A DNA stretch of 64,000 nt from NCBI RefSeq assembly GCF_011305995.1, contig NZ_CP049910.1, positions 1,860,001-1,924,000 on the forward strand. The letters run 5' to 3'. The stretch's first letter is position 1. The number at the start of each line of letters is the position of its first letter. This document shows, piece after piece, positions 44,641 through 54,091 of the stretch. The translations under genes were made by a program, and so were the position numbers. The notes under the pieces were generated by a model, which worked only from the letters and a program-made list of their open reading frames with translations, searched no databases and was not told where the DNA came from. This DNA is from Diaphorobacter sp. HDW4A (lineage in GTDB: Bacteria; Pseudomonadota; Gammaproteobacteria; Burkholderiales; Burkholderiaceae_C).

Positions 44641-44748
44641 TGTTGATTTCCACCCAGAAGTGACCCACTAAAGGGTACCTTTTCCATCTAAATCTGACCC
44701 ACGTAAGAACCCTATCCTGCAGCAACCATAGGCAGCAGGAGACAAGGA

Positions 44749-46293
44749 GTGATTGACGTGGCAACTCTCAGTGTCATCAGGCGTTGGGCGCTTCGCGAGA
44801 AGCTGTCCATCCGGGAGATCGCGCGGCGCACGCACCTCTCGCGCAACACCATCCGCAAATACTTGCGCTCCGATACGGTGGAGCCGCGGTATGCCCAGCG
44901 CTCCAATGCCAGCAAGCTCGATCCTTTTGCGGGCAAGCTCACTTCGTGGTTAGTGGTGGAGTCCCGCAAAGGTCGCAAGCAACGGCGTAGCATCAAGCAA
45001 ATCCAGCTGGATTTGGTGAGTCTGGGCTTTACTGGCTCCTATGGCCGGGTAGCCGCTTTTGCCAGATCCTGGTGTGCGGCGCAACAAACGGCTTTGCAAA
45101 CCACTGGGCTCGGCACCTTTGTGCCTCTGGTCTTTGGAGCGGGAGAAGCCTTCCAGTTTGACTGGAGCGAAGACTGGGCCGTTATCGCTGGTGTTCGCAC
45201 CAAGCTGCAAGTGGCGCACTTCAAGCTCAGCTATAGCCGCGCCTTCTACCTGCAAGCCTACCCGCTGCAAACCCATGAGATGCTGTTTGACGCGCATAAC
45301 CGGGCCTTCGTCGCCTTTGGCGGAGTACCCAGACGAGGCATCTACGACAACATGCGCACTGCCGTCGACCGTGTTGGCCGAGGCAAGCGCCGGGTGGTCA
45401 ACGCGCGCTTTAGCACCATGGTCAGCCACTATTTGTTTGAAGCCGAATTCTGCAATCCGGCCTCTGGCTGGGAGAAGGGGCAAGTGGAGAAGAATGTGCG
45501 TGACGCCCGCCACCGCATCTGGCATACAGCGCTGGCCTTTGCCAGCCTCGATGCCCTCAACTCCTGGTTGGCTGATCGGTGCAGGCAACTGTGGCAAGAG
45601 ATAGCGCACGGACAGCTGTCCGGTACCGTCTTTGACGCGTGGCAGCAAGAAGTGCCTGCTTTCATGCCCGTGCCCAGGCCCTTTGACAGCTACATCGGAT
45701 GCGGCAAGCGTGTCTCGCCCACTTGCCTGGTGAACTTTGAACGCAACCGCTACAGTGTCCCTGCCTCCTATGCCAATAGGCCCGTCAGCTTGCATGTCTA
45801 CGCGGACCGGCTAGTTGTGGTTGCCGAAGGTCAGGCAGTTTGTGAGCACAAGAGAGTCATCAACCGCAGCCACGATGCAGGACAAACCATCTATGACTGG
45901 CACCACTACCTGGCGGTGGTACAGCGCAAACCGGGTGCCTTGCGCAATGGGGCTCCCTTTACCCAATTGCCACCAGCCTTCAAGCAACTGCAAGCGGCGC
46001 TGGCTCGCCAGCCCGGCGGTGACCGGGAGATAGTCGAGGTGTTGGCTCTGGTACTGCACCACGATGAGCAGGTGGTGCTAACGGCTGTAGAGCTCGCGCT
46101 GGAGGCTGGAGCACCCAGCAAGACCCATATCCTGAACATTTTGCACCGCCTGATTGATAGACAGATCGATCCTGAGCCGGTGACATCACCTCAGGCGCTG
46201 CATTTGCAAGTGGAGCCTGCCTCCAATGTGTTGCGCTATGACCAGTTGCGCAAAATGCCGGGTAAAAAGCAGGAGGTGCGTCATGCGTCATGA
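44749..46293 (+). CDS. istA: IS21-family transposase IstA
   Basis: 514 residues from GTG 44749. N-terminal [24 protein letters not shown] at about 20-40, then the integrase core with [12 protein letters not shown] (first Asp), the central YDNMRTAVD (second Asp) and [15 protein letters not shown] (Glu). C-terminal beta-barrel with [14 protein letters not shown]. Full length, so probably active. It overlaps istB by 11 bases. Confidence 0.94.
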   Translation: MIDVATLSVIRRWALREKLSIREIARRTHLSRNTIRKYLRSDTVEPRYAQRSNASKLDPFAGKLTSWLVVESRKGRKQRRSIKQIQLDLVSLGFTGSYGRVAAFARSWCAAQQTALQTTGLGTFVPLVFGAGEAFQFDWSEDWAVIAGVRTKLQVAHFKLSYSRAFYLQAYPLQTHEMLFDAHNRAFVAFGGVPRRGIYDNMRTAVDRVGRGKRRVVNARFSTMVSHYLFEAEFCNPASGWEKGQVEKNVRDARHRIWHTALAFASLDALNSWLADRCRQLWQEIAHGQLSGTVFDAWQQEVPAFMPVPRPFDSYIGCGKRVSPTCLVNFERNRYSVPASYANRPVSLHVYADRLVVVAEGQAVCEHKRVINRSHDAGQTIYDWHHYLAVVQRKPGALRNGAPFTQLPPAFKQLQAALARQPGGDREIVEVLALVLHHDEQVVLTAVELALEAGAPSKTHILNILHRLIDRQIDPEPVTSPQALHLQVEPASNVLRYDQLRKMPGKKQEVRHAS

Positions 46294-47086
46294 CACCAGC
46301 CACAATCCGGCGATCGCCTCCATGGTCATCATGCTCAAGAGTTTGAAGATGCACGGAATGGCCCAGGCAACGCTGGAATTGGCAGCGCAAGGTGCTCCCG
46401 CCTTTGAAGCGGCTCAGCCGATCTTGAGCCAACTATTCAAGGCCGAGAGTGCAGAGCGAGAGGTCCGCTCGGTGGCCTACCAGCTCAAGGTGGCCAAGTT
46501 CCCGGCTTATAGAGATCTGGCGGGCTTTGACTTTAGCCACAGCGACGCCAATGAGGCGTTAGTCAGGCAGTTGCATCGCTGTGAATTCCTGCAGGAAGCC
46601 AACAACGTGGTGCTGATCGGTGGCCCTGGCACTGGTAAAACCCATCTGGCTACCGCCCTCGGTGTACAAGCTATAGAGCACCATCACAAACGGGTACGCT
46701 TTTACTCCACGGTGGATTTGGTCAACACGCTGGAGCAGGAGAAGGCTGCCGGTAAGAGCGGGCAGATGGCCAGTAGGTTGATTTATGCCGACCTGGTGAT
46801 TCTTGATGAGCTGGGTTACCTGCCGTTTAGCAGCTCCGGCGGGGCACTGCTGTTTCATTTGCTCTCAGCGCTGTACGAGAAAACCAGTGTGATCATCACC
46901 ACGAACCTGAGCTTTAGCGAATGGGCCAGCGTGTTTGGAGATGCCAAACTGACAACAGCACTGCTTGATCGACTCACCCATCACTGTCATATTCTGGAAA
47001 CAGGCAATGACAGCTTCCGCTTCAGGAACAGCTCGGCAGGCATTGCCATGAATAACGAGGAGGCACAGGCAAAACTAACTCTCTGA
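46283..47086 (+). CDS. istB: IS21-family ATPase IstB
   Basis: 267 residues from ATG 46283, within the end of istA and after AGGAGG. AAA+ features: Walker [10 protein letters not shown] at 113-121, Walker [11 protein letters not shown] near 172-181 and the sensor [10 protein letters not shown]. IstB helps IstA choose the target. It ends just before the nested IS3 element. Confidence 0.94.
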   Translation: MRHDTSHNPAIASMVIMLKSLKMHGMAQATLELAAQGAPAFEAAQPILSQLFKAESAEREVRSVAYQLKVAKFPAYRDLAGFDFSHSDANEALVRQLHRCEFLQEANNVVLIGGPGTGKTHLATALGVQAIEHHHKRVRFYSTVDLVNTLEQEKAAGKSGQMASRLIYADLVILDELGYLPFSSSGGALLFHLLSALYEKTSVIITTNLSFSEWASVFGDAKLTTALLDRLTHHCHILETGNDSFRFRNSSAGIAMNNEEAQAKLTL

Positions 47087-47125
47087 ACCCAGCACAAAGG
47101 CGGGTCAGATTTGAATGAAAAACCT

Positions 47126-48733
47126 GGGGGTGCGGACGAAAACTTGGACTGCCAGGAGGCAGTTCATGTATTCATACGACGATCGCATTCGAGCCGTTGA
47201 GCTCTACATCAAGCTGGGCAAGCGCATCGGGACGACTATCCGCCAGCTGGGCTACCCGACGAAGAACGCTTTGAAGAGCTGGCATGAGGAGTACGAGCGG
47301 CGCCTGGACCTGTCGTCCGGTTACGTGCGCTCGAAGCCGAAGTACTCTCAAATTCAGAAGGCGCAGGCTGTCGAACACTACGCCGCGCACGGGCGCTGCA
47401 TCGCCTCCACGGTCAAGGCGTTGGGCTATCCGTGCCGCGATTTGCTGCGTGCCTGGATTGATGAGCTGGACCCCGAGTCCCGGCAGCGTGTTGTCGGCAG
47501 GGCCGCCTGTGCACCATGGCCGCTGCAACTGAAGAAGAAGGCGGTCCTCGAGCTGTGCACTCGTGAGGGAAGTGCGCAGGTGGTTGCCCAGAAGCTTGGC
47601 GTGAGCAGGCCCACGTTGTACAACTGGAAGAACCAGCTTCTGGGACGGGAGGCACCCGCATCAATGAAACACACCAATCAATCTCCTCAGGTACGAGAGC
47701 GCGACGAGCTCGAGCGTCAGCTTGAGGCTTTGCGGCTCGAGGTCAGGCAATTGCGGCTCGAGCAAGACCTCTTGAACAAGGCCAATGAACTGTTAAAAAA
47801 AGGCCTGGGTGTCGATCTGCAGCTCCTGTCCAACCGGGAGAAAACACTGCTGATTGACGCCCTCAAGGAGCACTATGGCTTGCCAGAGCTTCTTGCTCAG
47901 TTGGGTCTTGCGCGGAGTTCGTACTTCTACCATCGAGCCCGTGCAGCGGTGGGCGATAAGTACCTTGAAGTAAGGCAGTCCATCACCGAGATCTTCGAGT
48001 CGAACCATCGCTGCTACGGCTACCGCAGGCTGCAGGCCTCGCTCACCAGGCAAGATGTCACCATATCCGAGAAGGTGGTGCAGCGCTTGATGAAGCAAGA
48101 GAGCCTGGTCGTGGCCAAGCCCAAGCGGCGCCGGTATGCGTCCTACCTTGGCGAGATCAGCCCCGCGCCCGACAACATCATCAACCGAGACTTCCAGGCT
48201 GCGGCACCGAACGAGAAGTGGCTCACGGACATCACAGAGTTCCAGATCCCCGCCGGCAAGGTCTATCTCTCGCCGATCATTGATTGCTTTGACGGGATGG
48301 TGGTGAGCTGGGCCATTGGCACGAGCCCTGACGCGGAACTGGTCAATACCATGCTGGATGCAGCCATCGAGACGGTGACGGACACCGCTGACCGGCCCGT
48401 GCTCCACTCCGACCGCGGCGGCCACTACCGCTGGCCAGGCTGGCTATCGAGAATGAGCGATGCCAACCTCATCCGCTCGATGTCCCGCAAGGCCTGTTCT
48501 CCGGACAATGCGGCTTGCGAAGGCTTCTTCGGTCGCCTCAAGAACGAACTGTTCTATCCTCGGGACTGGAAGAGCGTCACCATTGCGCAGTTCATTCAGG
48601 TAGTAGACGACTACATTCGCTGGTACAACGAAAAGCGGATCAAGATATCCCTTGGCTCACTCAGTCCCATCGAATACCGGGTGAGCCTCGGACTTACGGC
48701 ATAACACCAGTCCAAGTTTTTATCCGCACCCCC
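47126..48733 (+). mobile_element. IS3-family insertion sequence nested in the IS21 element
   Basis: 1608 bases with terminal inverted repeats GGGGGTGCGGACGAAAACTT (left) and AAGTTTTTATCCGCACCCCC (right). A 3-bp CCT duplication flanks it at 47123-47125 and 48734-48736. It splits the right end of the IS21 element, so it arrived later. Confidence 0.92.
47166..48704 (+). CDS. IS3-family transposase, single-frame OrfAB
   Basis: 512 residues from ATG 47166 after AGGAGG. The OrfA part has two HTH-like blocks (YIKLGKRIGTTIRQLGYPTK; REGSAQVVAQKLGVSRPTLY) and a coiled coil near 180-220. The OrfB part has NREKTLLIDALKEHYGLPEL, HRCYGYRRL, and the DDE core TDITEF (Asp), HSDRGG (Asp), ACEGFFGRLK (Glu). 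Most IS3 elements need a -1 frameshift to join OrfA and OrfB; here both are in one frame across an A-rich run near 47792. All catalytic residues are present. Confidence 0.92.
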   Translation: MYSYDDRIRAVELYIKLGKRIGTTIRQLGYPTKNALKSWHEEYERRLDLSSGYVRSKPKYSQIQKAQAVEHYAAHGRCIASTVKALGYPCRDLLRAWIDELDPESRQRVVGRAACAPWPLQLKKKAVLELCTREGSAQVVAQKLGVSRPTLYNWKNQLLGREAPASMKHTNQSPQVRERDELERQLEALRLEVRQLRLEQDLLNKANELLKKGLGVDLQLLSNREKTLLIDALKEHYGLPELLAQLGLARSSYFYHRARAAVGDKYLEVRQSITEIFESNHRCYGYRRLQASLTRQDVTISEKVVQRLMKQESLVVAKPKRRRYASYLGEISPAPDNIINRDFQAAAPNEKWLTDITEFQIPAGKVYLSPIIDCFDGMVVSWAIGTSPDAELVNTMLDAAIETVTDTADRPVLHSDRGGHYRWPGWLSRMSDANLIRSMSRKACSPDNAACEGFFGRLKNELFYPRDWKSVTIAQFIQVVDDYIRWYNEKRIKISLGSLSPIEYRVSLGLTA

Positions 48734-48847
48734 CCTGGGTCAGTTTTGCGTGGAAATTAACAAGCAGCCTCCAGATTACCGGCTTGGCCCCTGGCGGCGT
48801 GCCTGACGTCCTCTTCCTGCGAGCACCCTATCTCGCGCGAATGATGT

Positions 48848-49783
48848 TCAATCGCGCCAGCGCGCCTCCGGCCAACAACCATCGTCAAAAGTTTGGCGCA
48901 CGCAGTCCAGCAAAGTTGCAACCACATAGCGCACGGGTGCTGTGGCTTGCCTGTTGCTGGAAGCAGCCAGAACGATGGTTCGCTTGAGACCGGGAGCTTT
49001 GAGTGGTGCAGCGCTCAATTCACCGCGCTGGATCTCCGGAGCTATGCAAACCAGCGGGAGGATGCTCCATCCTTGGCCCATCATCACCAGTGATTTCTGG
49101 ATGGAAAGAGCATTCGTTTCAGTGCGGATCTGCAAGCTCACGCCAGCTTCAGTCGCTGCATGCTCGATCACCGCGCGTAATCCTTGCGGAGCGCTGGGCA
49201 GGATGAATGGTTCGCGGGCTACTCGTTCGAAGCTCAGTGGCCGTTTGGATGACAGTTTTGCGCTGGCGGGAGCGACTACCCAGAGACTCTCTTCCAGCAA
49301 TTCCTTCACATGCAGTTGCGGCGTTTCCTTGCGCCCATAAAGCAGAGCCGCGTCTACATCGCCTGCTTCGAGCCAGTCCTGCAAATGGCCTGCATAGCCG
49401 ATCGTCAGGCGCAAACGGATGTCGGGAAAGCGTTCTGCAACCATCGTGGCCAGGCGCGTTCCGAGCAGATCGGCTGTGCTCGCCAGCAATCCGATGGAAA
49501 CGATGCCGGCAATGGGCGCATTGACGGGTTTGATTTCAGCTTTGGCACGTGCCACCTCGTTGAGGATGCGTCGCGCGTATTCCAGCATCGTCTTACCTGA
49601 ATCGGTGAGTTGCATGCCGTGCCGACCGCGGTCGAACAGTTCCGTTGCCAAATCTTCTTCCAGTAGTTTCAACTGCCTGGAAACCGCCGGTTGCACAAGG
49701 TTCAGAAGTCCCGAAGCTCGGGTGACGTTGCCAGTCTCCGCCACGGTGACGAAAGCGCGAAGTTGTTTGAGATCCATGGTCAT
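48848..49783 (-). CDS. LysR-family regulator of the itaconate-type operon
   Basis: 311 residues. HTH at 1-60 (MDLKQLRAFVTVAETGNVTR, PAVSRQLKLLEEDL), followed by a co-inducer domain with VSIGLLASTADLLG. It is divergent from the acyl-CoA dehydrogenase gene across 100 bases of AT-rich DNA. In Pseudomonas aeruginosa a LysR gene (ItcR type) stands in the same place beside the itaconate genes. Likely activated by itaconate, mesaconate or a CoA ester (inference). Confidence 0.88.
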   Translation of the reverse strand: MTMDLKQLRAFVTVAETGNVTRASGLLNLVQPAVSRQLKLLEEDLATELFDRGRHGMQLTDSGKTMLEYARRILNEVARAKAEIKPVNAPIAGIVSIGLLASTADLLGTRLATMVAERFPDIRLRLTIGYAGHLQDWLEAGDVDAALLYGRKETPQLHVKELLEESLWVVAPASAKLSSKRPLSFERVAREPFILPSAPQGLRAVIEHAATEAGVSLQIRTETNALSIQKSLVMMGQGWSILPLVCIAPEIQRGELSAAPLKAPGLKRTIVLAASSNRQATAPVRYVVATLLDCVRQTFDDGCWPEARWRD

Positions 49784-49883
49784 CCTGAATGTTGAAAACT
49801 GATGAGTCCATCACGAAATTCTATTTTTCCATGAAACCATCAAATATTAGTATGACTTCATTCACTTCAGCTTCTGCATTTTC
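49784..49883. promoter_or_regulatory. Divergent LysR/operon promoter region
   Basis: A 100-base AT-rich gap between divergent genes, containing CCATGAAACCATCAAATATT and related T/A-rich stretches where LysR-type sites are expected. No perfect T-N11-A dyad stands out enough to mark a single operator. Confidence 0.45.
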
Positions 49884-51056
49884 ATGAACACTTTTTCAAT
49901 CTCGACGCCTGATCAATATCAGGAAATCCGCGATGCCGTTCGCAGCCTCTGCAAGCAGTATCCAGATGAATACCATCGCAAGATCGACGAGGCGCGTGGC
50001 TATCCCGAAGAGTTCGTCAACGCGCTGACCAAGGCCGGCTGGCTGGCCGCGTTGATCCCGCAGGAATATGATGGCCCAGGTCTTTCGATGGCTGAAGCAT
50101 CGGTCATCATGGAGGAGATCAACCGCTCGGGCGGCAATTCCGGTGCTTGCCACGGCCAGATGTATGTGATGAACACCATCGTTTTCAGCGGCACCGAAGC
50201 GCAGAGGCAGAAGTATCTGCCACGCATCGCTTCCGGTGAGCTGCGGGTGCAATCCATGGGTGTGACCGAGCCCACAACGGGAAGCGACACAACCAAACTC
50301 AAGACTACGGCGGTCAAGAAGGATGGTCGATGGGTCATCAATGGCCAGAAGGTCTGGATTTCCCGAGTACAACACAGTGATCTGCTGATCTTGCTGGCAC
50401 GTACTACACCCATTGATCAGGTGCAGAAGAAGAGCGAAGGCCTCTCGTGCTTCATCGTCGAACTGGACAAGGCGATTGGCAATGGGCTTGAGGTGCGCCC
50501 CATTCTCAACATGGTCAATCACGAGACCAATGAGCTGTTTTTCGACAATCTGGAACTGCCAGAAGATGCACTGCTTGGAACCGAAGGAAAAGGTCTCAAG
50601 GTGCTGTTCGAGGGCTTGAACGCCGAGCGCACTTTGATCGCGTCGGAGTGTATCGGTGATGGGTACTGGTTCCTTGAAAAGGCCTGTAACTATGCCAATG
50701 ATCGAAATGTGTTCGGTCGCCCGATCGGTCAGAACCAGGGGGTGCAGTTCCCATTGGCTGAGGCCTTCATCGAACTGGAAGCGGCTAACCTTATGCGATG
50801 GCGCGCTTGTCAGAAGATCGACGCGCGAGCGAGCGCAGGCACGGAAGCCAACATGGCGAAGTACCTTGCAGCCAAGGCCAGCTGGGAGGCAGCCAATGCA
50901 TGCCTGCAGACTCATGGCGGCTTTGGATTTGCCTGCGAATACGACATCGAGCGCAAGTTCCGCGAGACACGTCTTTATCAGGTAGCGCCGATTTCAACCA
51001 ACATGATTCTTGGGCACGTGGCAGAGCACGTGCTGCGCCTTCCGCGTTCGTATTGA
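49884..51056 (+). CDS. Acyl-CoA dehydrogenase (itaconate/methylsuccinate-type operon)
   Basis: 390 residues. N-terminal helices with YPDEYHRKIDE, FAD/substrate loop MGVTEPTTGSDTTKLK, KVWISRVQHSDLL, and C-terminal THGGFGFACEYDIERKFR. It oxidises an acyl-CoA to a 2-enoyl-CoA with ETF as acceptor. Neighbours of the citramalyl-CoA pathway suggest a C5 dicarboxyl-CoA such as methylsuccinyl-CoA; the P. aeruginosa itaconate cluster has a similar dehydrogenase with an unclear role. Confidence 0.87.
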   Translation: MNTFSISTPDQYQEIRDAVRSLCKQYPDEYHRKIDEARGYPEEFVNALTKAGWLAALIPQEYDGPGLSMAEASVIMEEINRSGGNSGACHGQMYVMNTIVFSGTEAQRQKYLPRIASGELRVQSMGVTEPTTGSDTTKLKTTAVKKDGRWVINGQKVWISRVQHSDLLILLARTTPIDQVQKKSEGLSCFIVELDKAIGNGLEVRPILNMVNHETNELFFDNLELPEDALLGTEGKGLKVLFEGLNAERTLIASECIGDGYWFLEKACNYANDRNVFGRPIGQNQGVQFPLAEAFIELEAANLMRWRACQKIDARASAGTEANMAKYLAAKASWEAANACLQTHGGFGFACEYDIERKFRETRLYQVAPISTNMILGHVAEHVLRLPRSY

Positions 51057-51118
51057 GATGCGCTGAAGCGCCGTCTTGTGAATGACAAGTCATGCCGTTA
51101 GATCACTTTGGAGAAGTC

Positions 51119-51976
51119 ATGTGCGCAGAGCAGTCTCTTTCTTTGGATGCCTGGGTAGGCCGCAGCATCGAGTTGACCGATGTGGTGACTACCGCACCTG
51201 TTTCACTCATGCGAGCCACATTGGACTATCCGCAAGTCACAGGGAGCACGGATCTGCCGCCGCTGTGGCACTGGCTCTATTTCTTGCCGCAGGCACGCCA
51301 GTCCGATATCGGTGCAGATGGGCATCCCAGGCGTGGAGGTTTTCTTCCTCCCATCGCATTGCCACGTCGTATGTGGGCGGGAAGCAGGTTGGAGTTTCTG
51401 CGACCGATTGAAGTGGGTGCCGCCGTCCGGAGGCTTTCAACGATCAAGAGCATTCAGGAGAAATCGGGGCGCAGTGGAAACCTGATCTTCGTGACGGTTC
51501 AGCATGATGCTTCCGATGCTTATGGTGTTGCCGGTCGCGAAGAGCAGGACATCGTGTATCGCGATGCACTAGCCGTAGCTGCGCCTTCCGGGACTTCAAA
51601 TGTGCAACCAAAGCCGATTAAATGGGACCCTCAGTTCTCACGCACGATCATCCCTGATCCGGTGCTGCTCATGCGTTATTCAGCGCTGACATTCAATGGC
51701 CACCGCATTCACTACGACCGACCCTATGCCATGCAGGAAGAAGGCTACCCGGGGCTTGTCGTTCATGGGCCTTTGATCGCCACGCTGTTGCTGGAAGAGC
51801 TACGCAGCACCCATTCCGAAAAGTCCATCAGAAGCTTCGATTTCAAGGCAGTGAGTCCATTGTTCGATACCGCGCCATTCAAGGTGAATGTCCGCGTGGA
51901 TGGCGACACGGCGCGGCTGTGGGCTACTGGGACCGAGGGGCAGCTTGCCATGCAGGCCGGTGCAGTGATGAATTGA
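51119..51976 (+). CDS. Itaconyl/mesaconyl-CoA hydratase-like (HTD2/MaoC double hot-dog)
   Basis: 285 residues from ATG 51119, five bases after GGAG; an upstream ATG at 51092 lacks such a site. The N-terminal FAS1-like half (WVGRSIELTD, PPLWHWLYFLPQ) is followed by the MaoC half with SALTFNGHRIHYDRPYA and GLVVHGPLIATLLLEEL, typical of mesaconyl-C4-CoA hydratase and Ich. It hydrates itaconyl-, mesaconyl- or a related CoA to citramalyl-CoA. It lies between the dehydrogenase and the CoA-transferase. Confidence 0.83.
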   Translation: MCAEQSLSLDAWVGRSIELTDVVTTAPVSLMRATLDYPQVTGSTDLPPLWHWLYFLPQARQSDIGADGHPRRGGFLPPIALPRRMWAGSRLEFLRPIEVGAAVRRLSTIKSIQEKSGRSGNLIFVTVQHDASDAYGVAGREEQDIVYRDALAVAAPSGTSNVQPKPIKWDPQFSRTIIPDPVLLMRYSALTFNGHRIHYDRPYAMQEEGYPGLVVHGPLIATLLLEELRSTHSEKSIRSFDFKAVSPLFDTAPFKVNVRVDGDTARLWATGTEGQLAMQAGAVMN

Positions 51977-52001
51977 GTTCCATCTGGAGAGTTCGCAAGT
52001 C

Positions 52002-53204
52002 ATGCAAGTTCAGGAAAATTCAAGAAAAGGTCCGCTCAGCGGAATCACGGTCATCACGCTGGAGCATGCCATTGCAGCGCCTTTCTGCACGCGGCAGTTG
52101 GCTGACCTCGGCGCGCGTGTCATCAAGGTCGAGCGCCCGGGCGTTGGCGACTTTGCCCGTGCCTACGATCACCGCACGCGCGGCTTGGCGTCGCACTTTG
52201 TGTGGACCAATCGTTCAAAGGAAAGCCTGACGCTCGACCTCAAGCAGGAGAAGGCTTCGGACATCCTTGGCGAACTCATTGCCGGCGCGGACGTGCTGGT
52301 CCAGAACCTGGCGCCGGGCGCGGCTGCGCGTATGGGCTTGTCCTTCGAGGCGCTGCATGCTAAGCATCCGAGGCTCATCGTCTGCGACATCTCTGGTTAT
52401 GGCAGCGATGGCCCTTATCGCGACAAAAAGGCGTATGACTTGCTGATCCAGAGCGAGGCCGCATTTCTGTCGATCACGGGAACGACCAACGAACCATGCA
52501 AGGCAGGAAATTCCATCGCAGATATCGCGGCTGGCATGTACGCCTATACCGGCATTCTCAGCGCGCTTTTGCAGAGAAACATCAGTGGAGAAGGCTCGCA
52601 CGTGGAGGTGTCCATGCTGGAAGCGCTGAGCGAGTGGATGGGATTCCCGATGTATTACGCGTATGACGGACAGAGCCAACCTGGCAGAAACGGCGCTGCG
52701 CACGCAACCATCTATCCCTATGGCCCATTCGAGGCCGGGGATGGCAAGGTGGTGATGTTGGGCTTGCAGAACGAGCGTGAATGGAAGGTCTTCTGCGAGA
52801 AGGTACTGCATTCACCGGGCCTGGCTACGGATCCGCGATTCGACACAAATGTGCACCGCGTAGAGCACCGCGCGGAGCTCAAGCAAGTAATTCTCGACAT
52901 CTTCTCAAGCCTCAGCGCGCAAGCAGTCGTTGAGCGACTCGATGAGGCGCAAATTGCCAATGCTGCAGTCAACCAGGTGGCTGACCTTTGGACGCATCCA
53001 CAACTGCTCGCGCGAAAACGTTTCAGATCCATTGGGTCATCAGCGGGCGAGCTTCAAGCCTTGTTGCCGCCTGCCACGGTCAGTAGTTTTGATACACGCA
53101 TGGATTCTGTTCCGGGACTGAGCGAGAACAGCGAGGCTATCTTGCATCAACTGGGCCGCAGCGCTGCCGAGATTGCCGCGTTGCGTGACGAAGGTGTGAT
53201 CTGA
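52002..53204 (+). CDS. Class III CoA-transferase (CaiB/BaiF), itaconate CoA-transferase-like
   Basis: 400 residues, the usual family length. GITVITLEHAIAAPFCTRQL at the N-terminus, FVWTNRSKESLTLDLK and SGYGSDGPYRDKKAYDLLIQ, with Asp146 as the active-site nucleophile. The CaiB fold continues to the end. It moves CoA from succinyl-CoA or similar to a dicarboxylic acid such as itaconate or mesaconate. Only 3 bases separate it from the lyase gene. Confidence 0.86.
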   Translation: MQVQENSRKGPLSGITVITLEHAIAAPFCTRQLADLGARVIKVERPGVGDFARAYDHRTRGLASHFVWTNRSKESLTLDLKQEKASDILGELIAGADVLVQNLAPGAAARMGLSFEALHAKHPRLIVCDISGYGSDGPYRDKKAYDLLIQSEAAFLSITGTTNEPCKAGNSIADIAAGMYAYTGILSALLQRNISGEGSHVEVSMLEALSEWMGFPMYYAYDGQSQPGRNGAAHATIYPYGPFEAGDGKVVMLGLQNEREWKVFCEKVLHSPGLATDPRFDTNVHRVEHRAELKQVILDIFSSLSAQAVVERLDEAQIANAAVNQVADLWTHPQLLARKRFRSIGSSAGELQALLPPATVSSFDTRMDSVPGLSENSEAILHQLGRSAAEIAALRDEGVI

Positions 53205-53207
53205 TTT

Positions 53208-54059
53208 ATGTCGATTCAATGTTCTCAATTGTCCATAGTGGTCCGGGCGCGCAGTTTCCTGTTTGTTCCAGCAAACCAGCCCGAACGCGTCTTCAAAGCG
53301 CTGGCAACAGCCACAGACTGCGTCATTGTTGATCTCGAGGATGCCGTCGCACCCGGCAGCAAACAGGTCGCTCGTGAACAGCTTGCACAAACACTCCAGC
53401 AATGCGGCGCACAGCAATTGAAGAACATGCTGGTTCGCGTGAATGCGGTGGGTACGCCATGGCACGAAGCCGACATTGCGCTGCTCAGACACTGGATGAA
53501 TACAGGGTTGGCTACCATGCTTCCCAAGGCCGAGTGCGCAGCTTCATTGCGCGAGGTGGCGAAGAATCTGGGACCTGACACTCAGCTTGTGGCGCTGATT
53601 GAATCCTTGGCTGGACTTGACGCCGCCAATGCACTGGCGAGTGATGCTCAGGTCGCGCGTCTTGCCTTTGGCCATCTCGACTTTCAATTGGATCTGGGAA
53701 TGCAGGCGTCAGCGCAGGAACCTGAATTGGCATTTGCCCGCAACGCCGTCGTCTGCGCGTCCCGTCGCGCAGGCCTACCTGCGCCCATTGATGGCGTCAC
53801 CGTAGATACGGGCAATGCAGATCGCCTGATATCCGATGCTAGCCGTGCTCGTGCTTTCGGCTTTGGGGCAAAGCTGTGCATCCATCCTTCACAAATCCTG
53901 CACGTGAATGAGGCGTTTGGCTACACCGATGCCGAACGCGACTGGGCGACGAAGGTATTGGAAGGGGCGGCAAAGCATGCGGGCGAAACTTTCAGCCTCG
54001 ACGGGCGCATGGTGGATCTCCCGGTGATACGTGCTGCGCAAGCGGCGTTGCGCACGTAG
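53208..54059 (+). CDS. Citramalyl-CoA lyase-like HpcH/HpaI (CitE) family protein
   Basis: 283 residues. RSFLFVPANQPERVFKAL, VIVDLEDAVAPGSK (metal-binding Glu/Asp), MLPKAECAASL and KLCIHPSQI are the CitE/MclA signatures. Catalysed reaction in this setting: citramalyl-CoA to acetyl-CoA and pyruvate. It completes the itaconate/mesaconate sequence of transferase, hydratase and lyase with the two genes before it. Confidence 0.87.
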   Translation: MSIQCSQLSIVVRARSFLFVPANQPERVFKALATATDCVIVDLEDAVAPGSKQVAREQLAQTLQQCGAQQLKNMLVRVNAVGTPWHEADIALLRHWMNTGLATMLPKAECAASLREVAKNLGPDTQLVALIESLAGLDAANALASDAQVARLAFGHLDFQLDLGMQASAQEPELAFARNAVVCASRRAGLPAPIDGVTVDTGNADRLISDASRARAFGFGAKLCIHPSQILHVNEAFGYTDAERDWATKVLEGAAKHAGETFSLDGRMVDLPVIRAAQAALRT

Positions 54060-54091
54060 TCATGCTTTGCCGCTCGCGGTGGCCTGTCATT

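Larger units (their letters stand above)
44641..48762 (+). mobile_element. IS21-family insertion sequence, interrupted by a nested IS3-family element
   Basis: Left end TGTTGATTTCCACCC at 44641 and right end ...GTGGAAATTAACA at 48762 are imperfect inverted repeats. The internal repeats CTAAATCTGACCCAC (left) and CGGGTCAGATTTGAATG (47101-47117) also match in inverse. It carries istA and istB. An IS3 element sits inside the right end (47126-48733). No target duplication is visible at the outer ends, so adjacent DNA may have been deleted. Confidence 0.85.
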
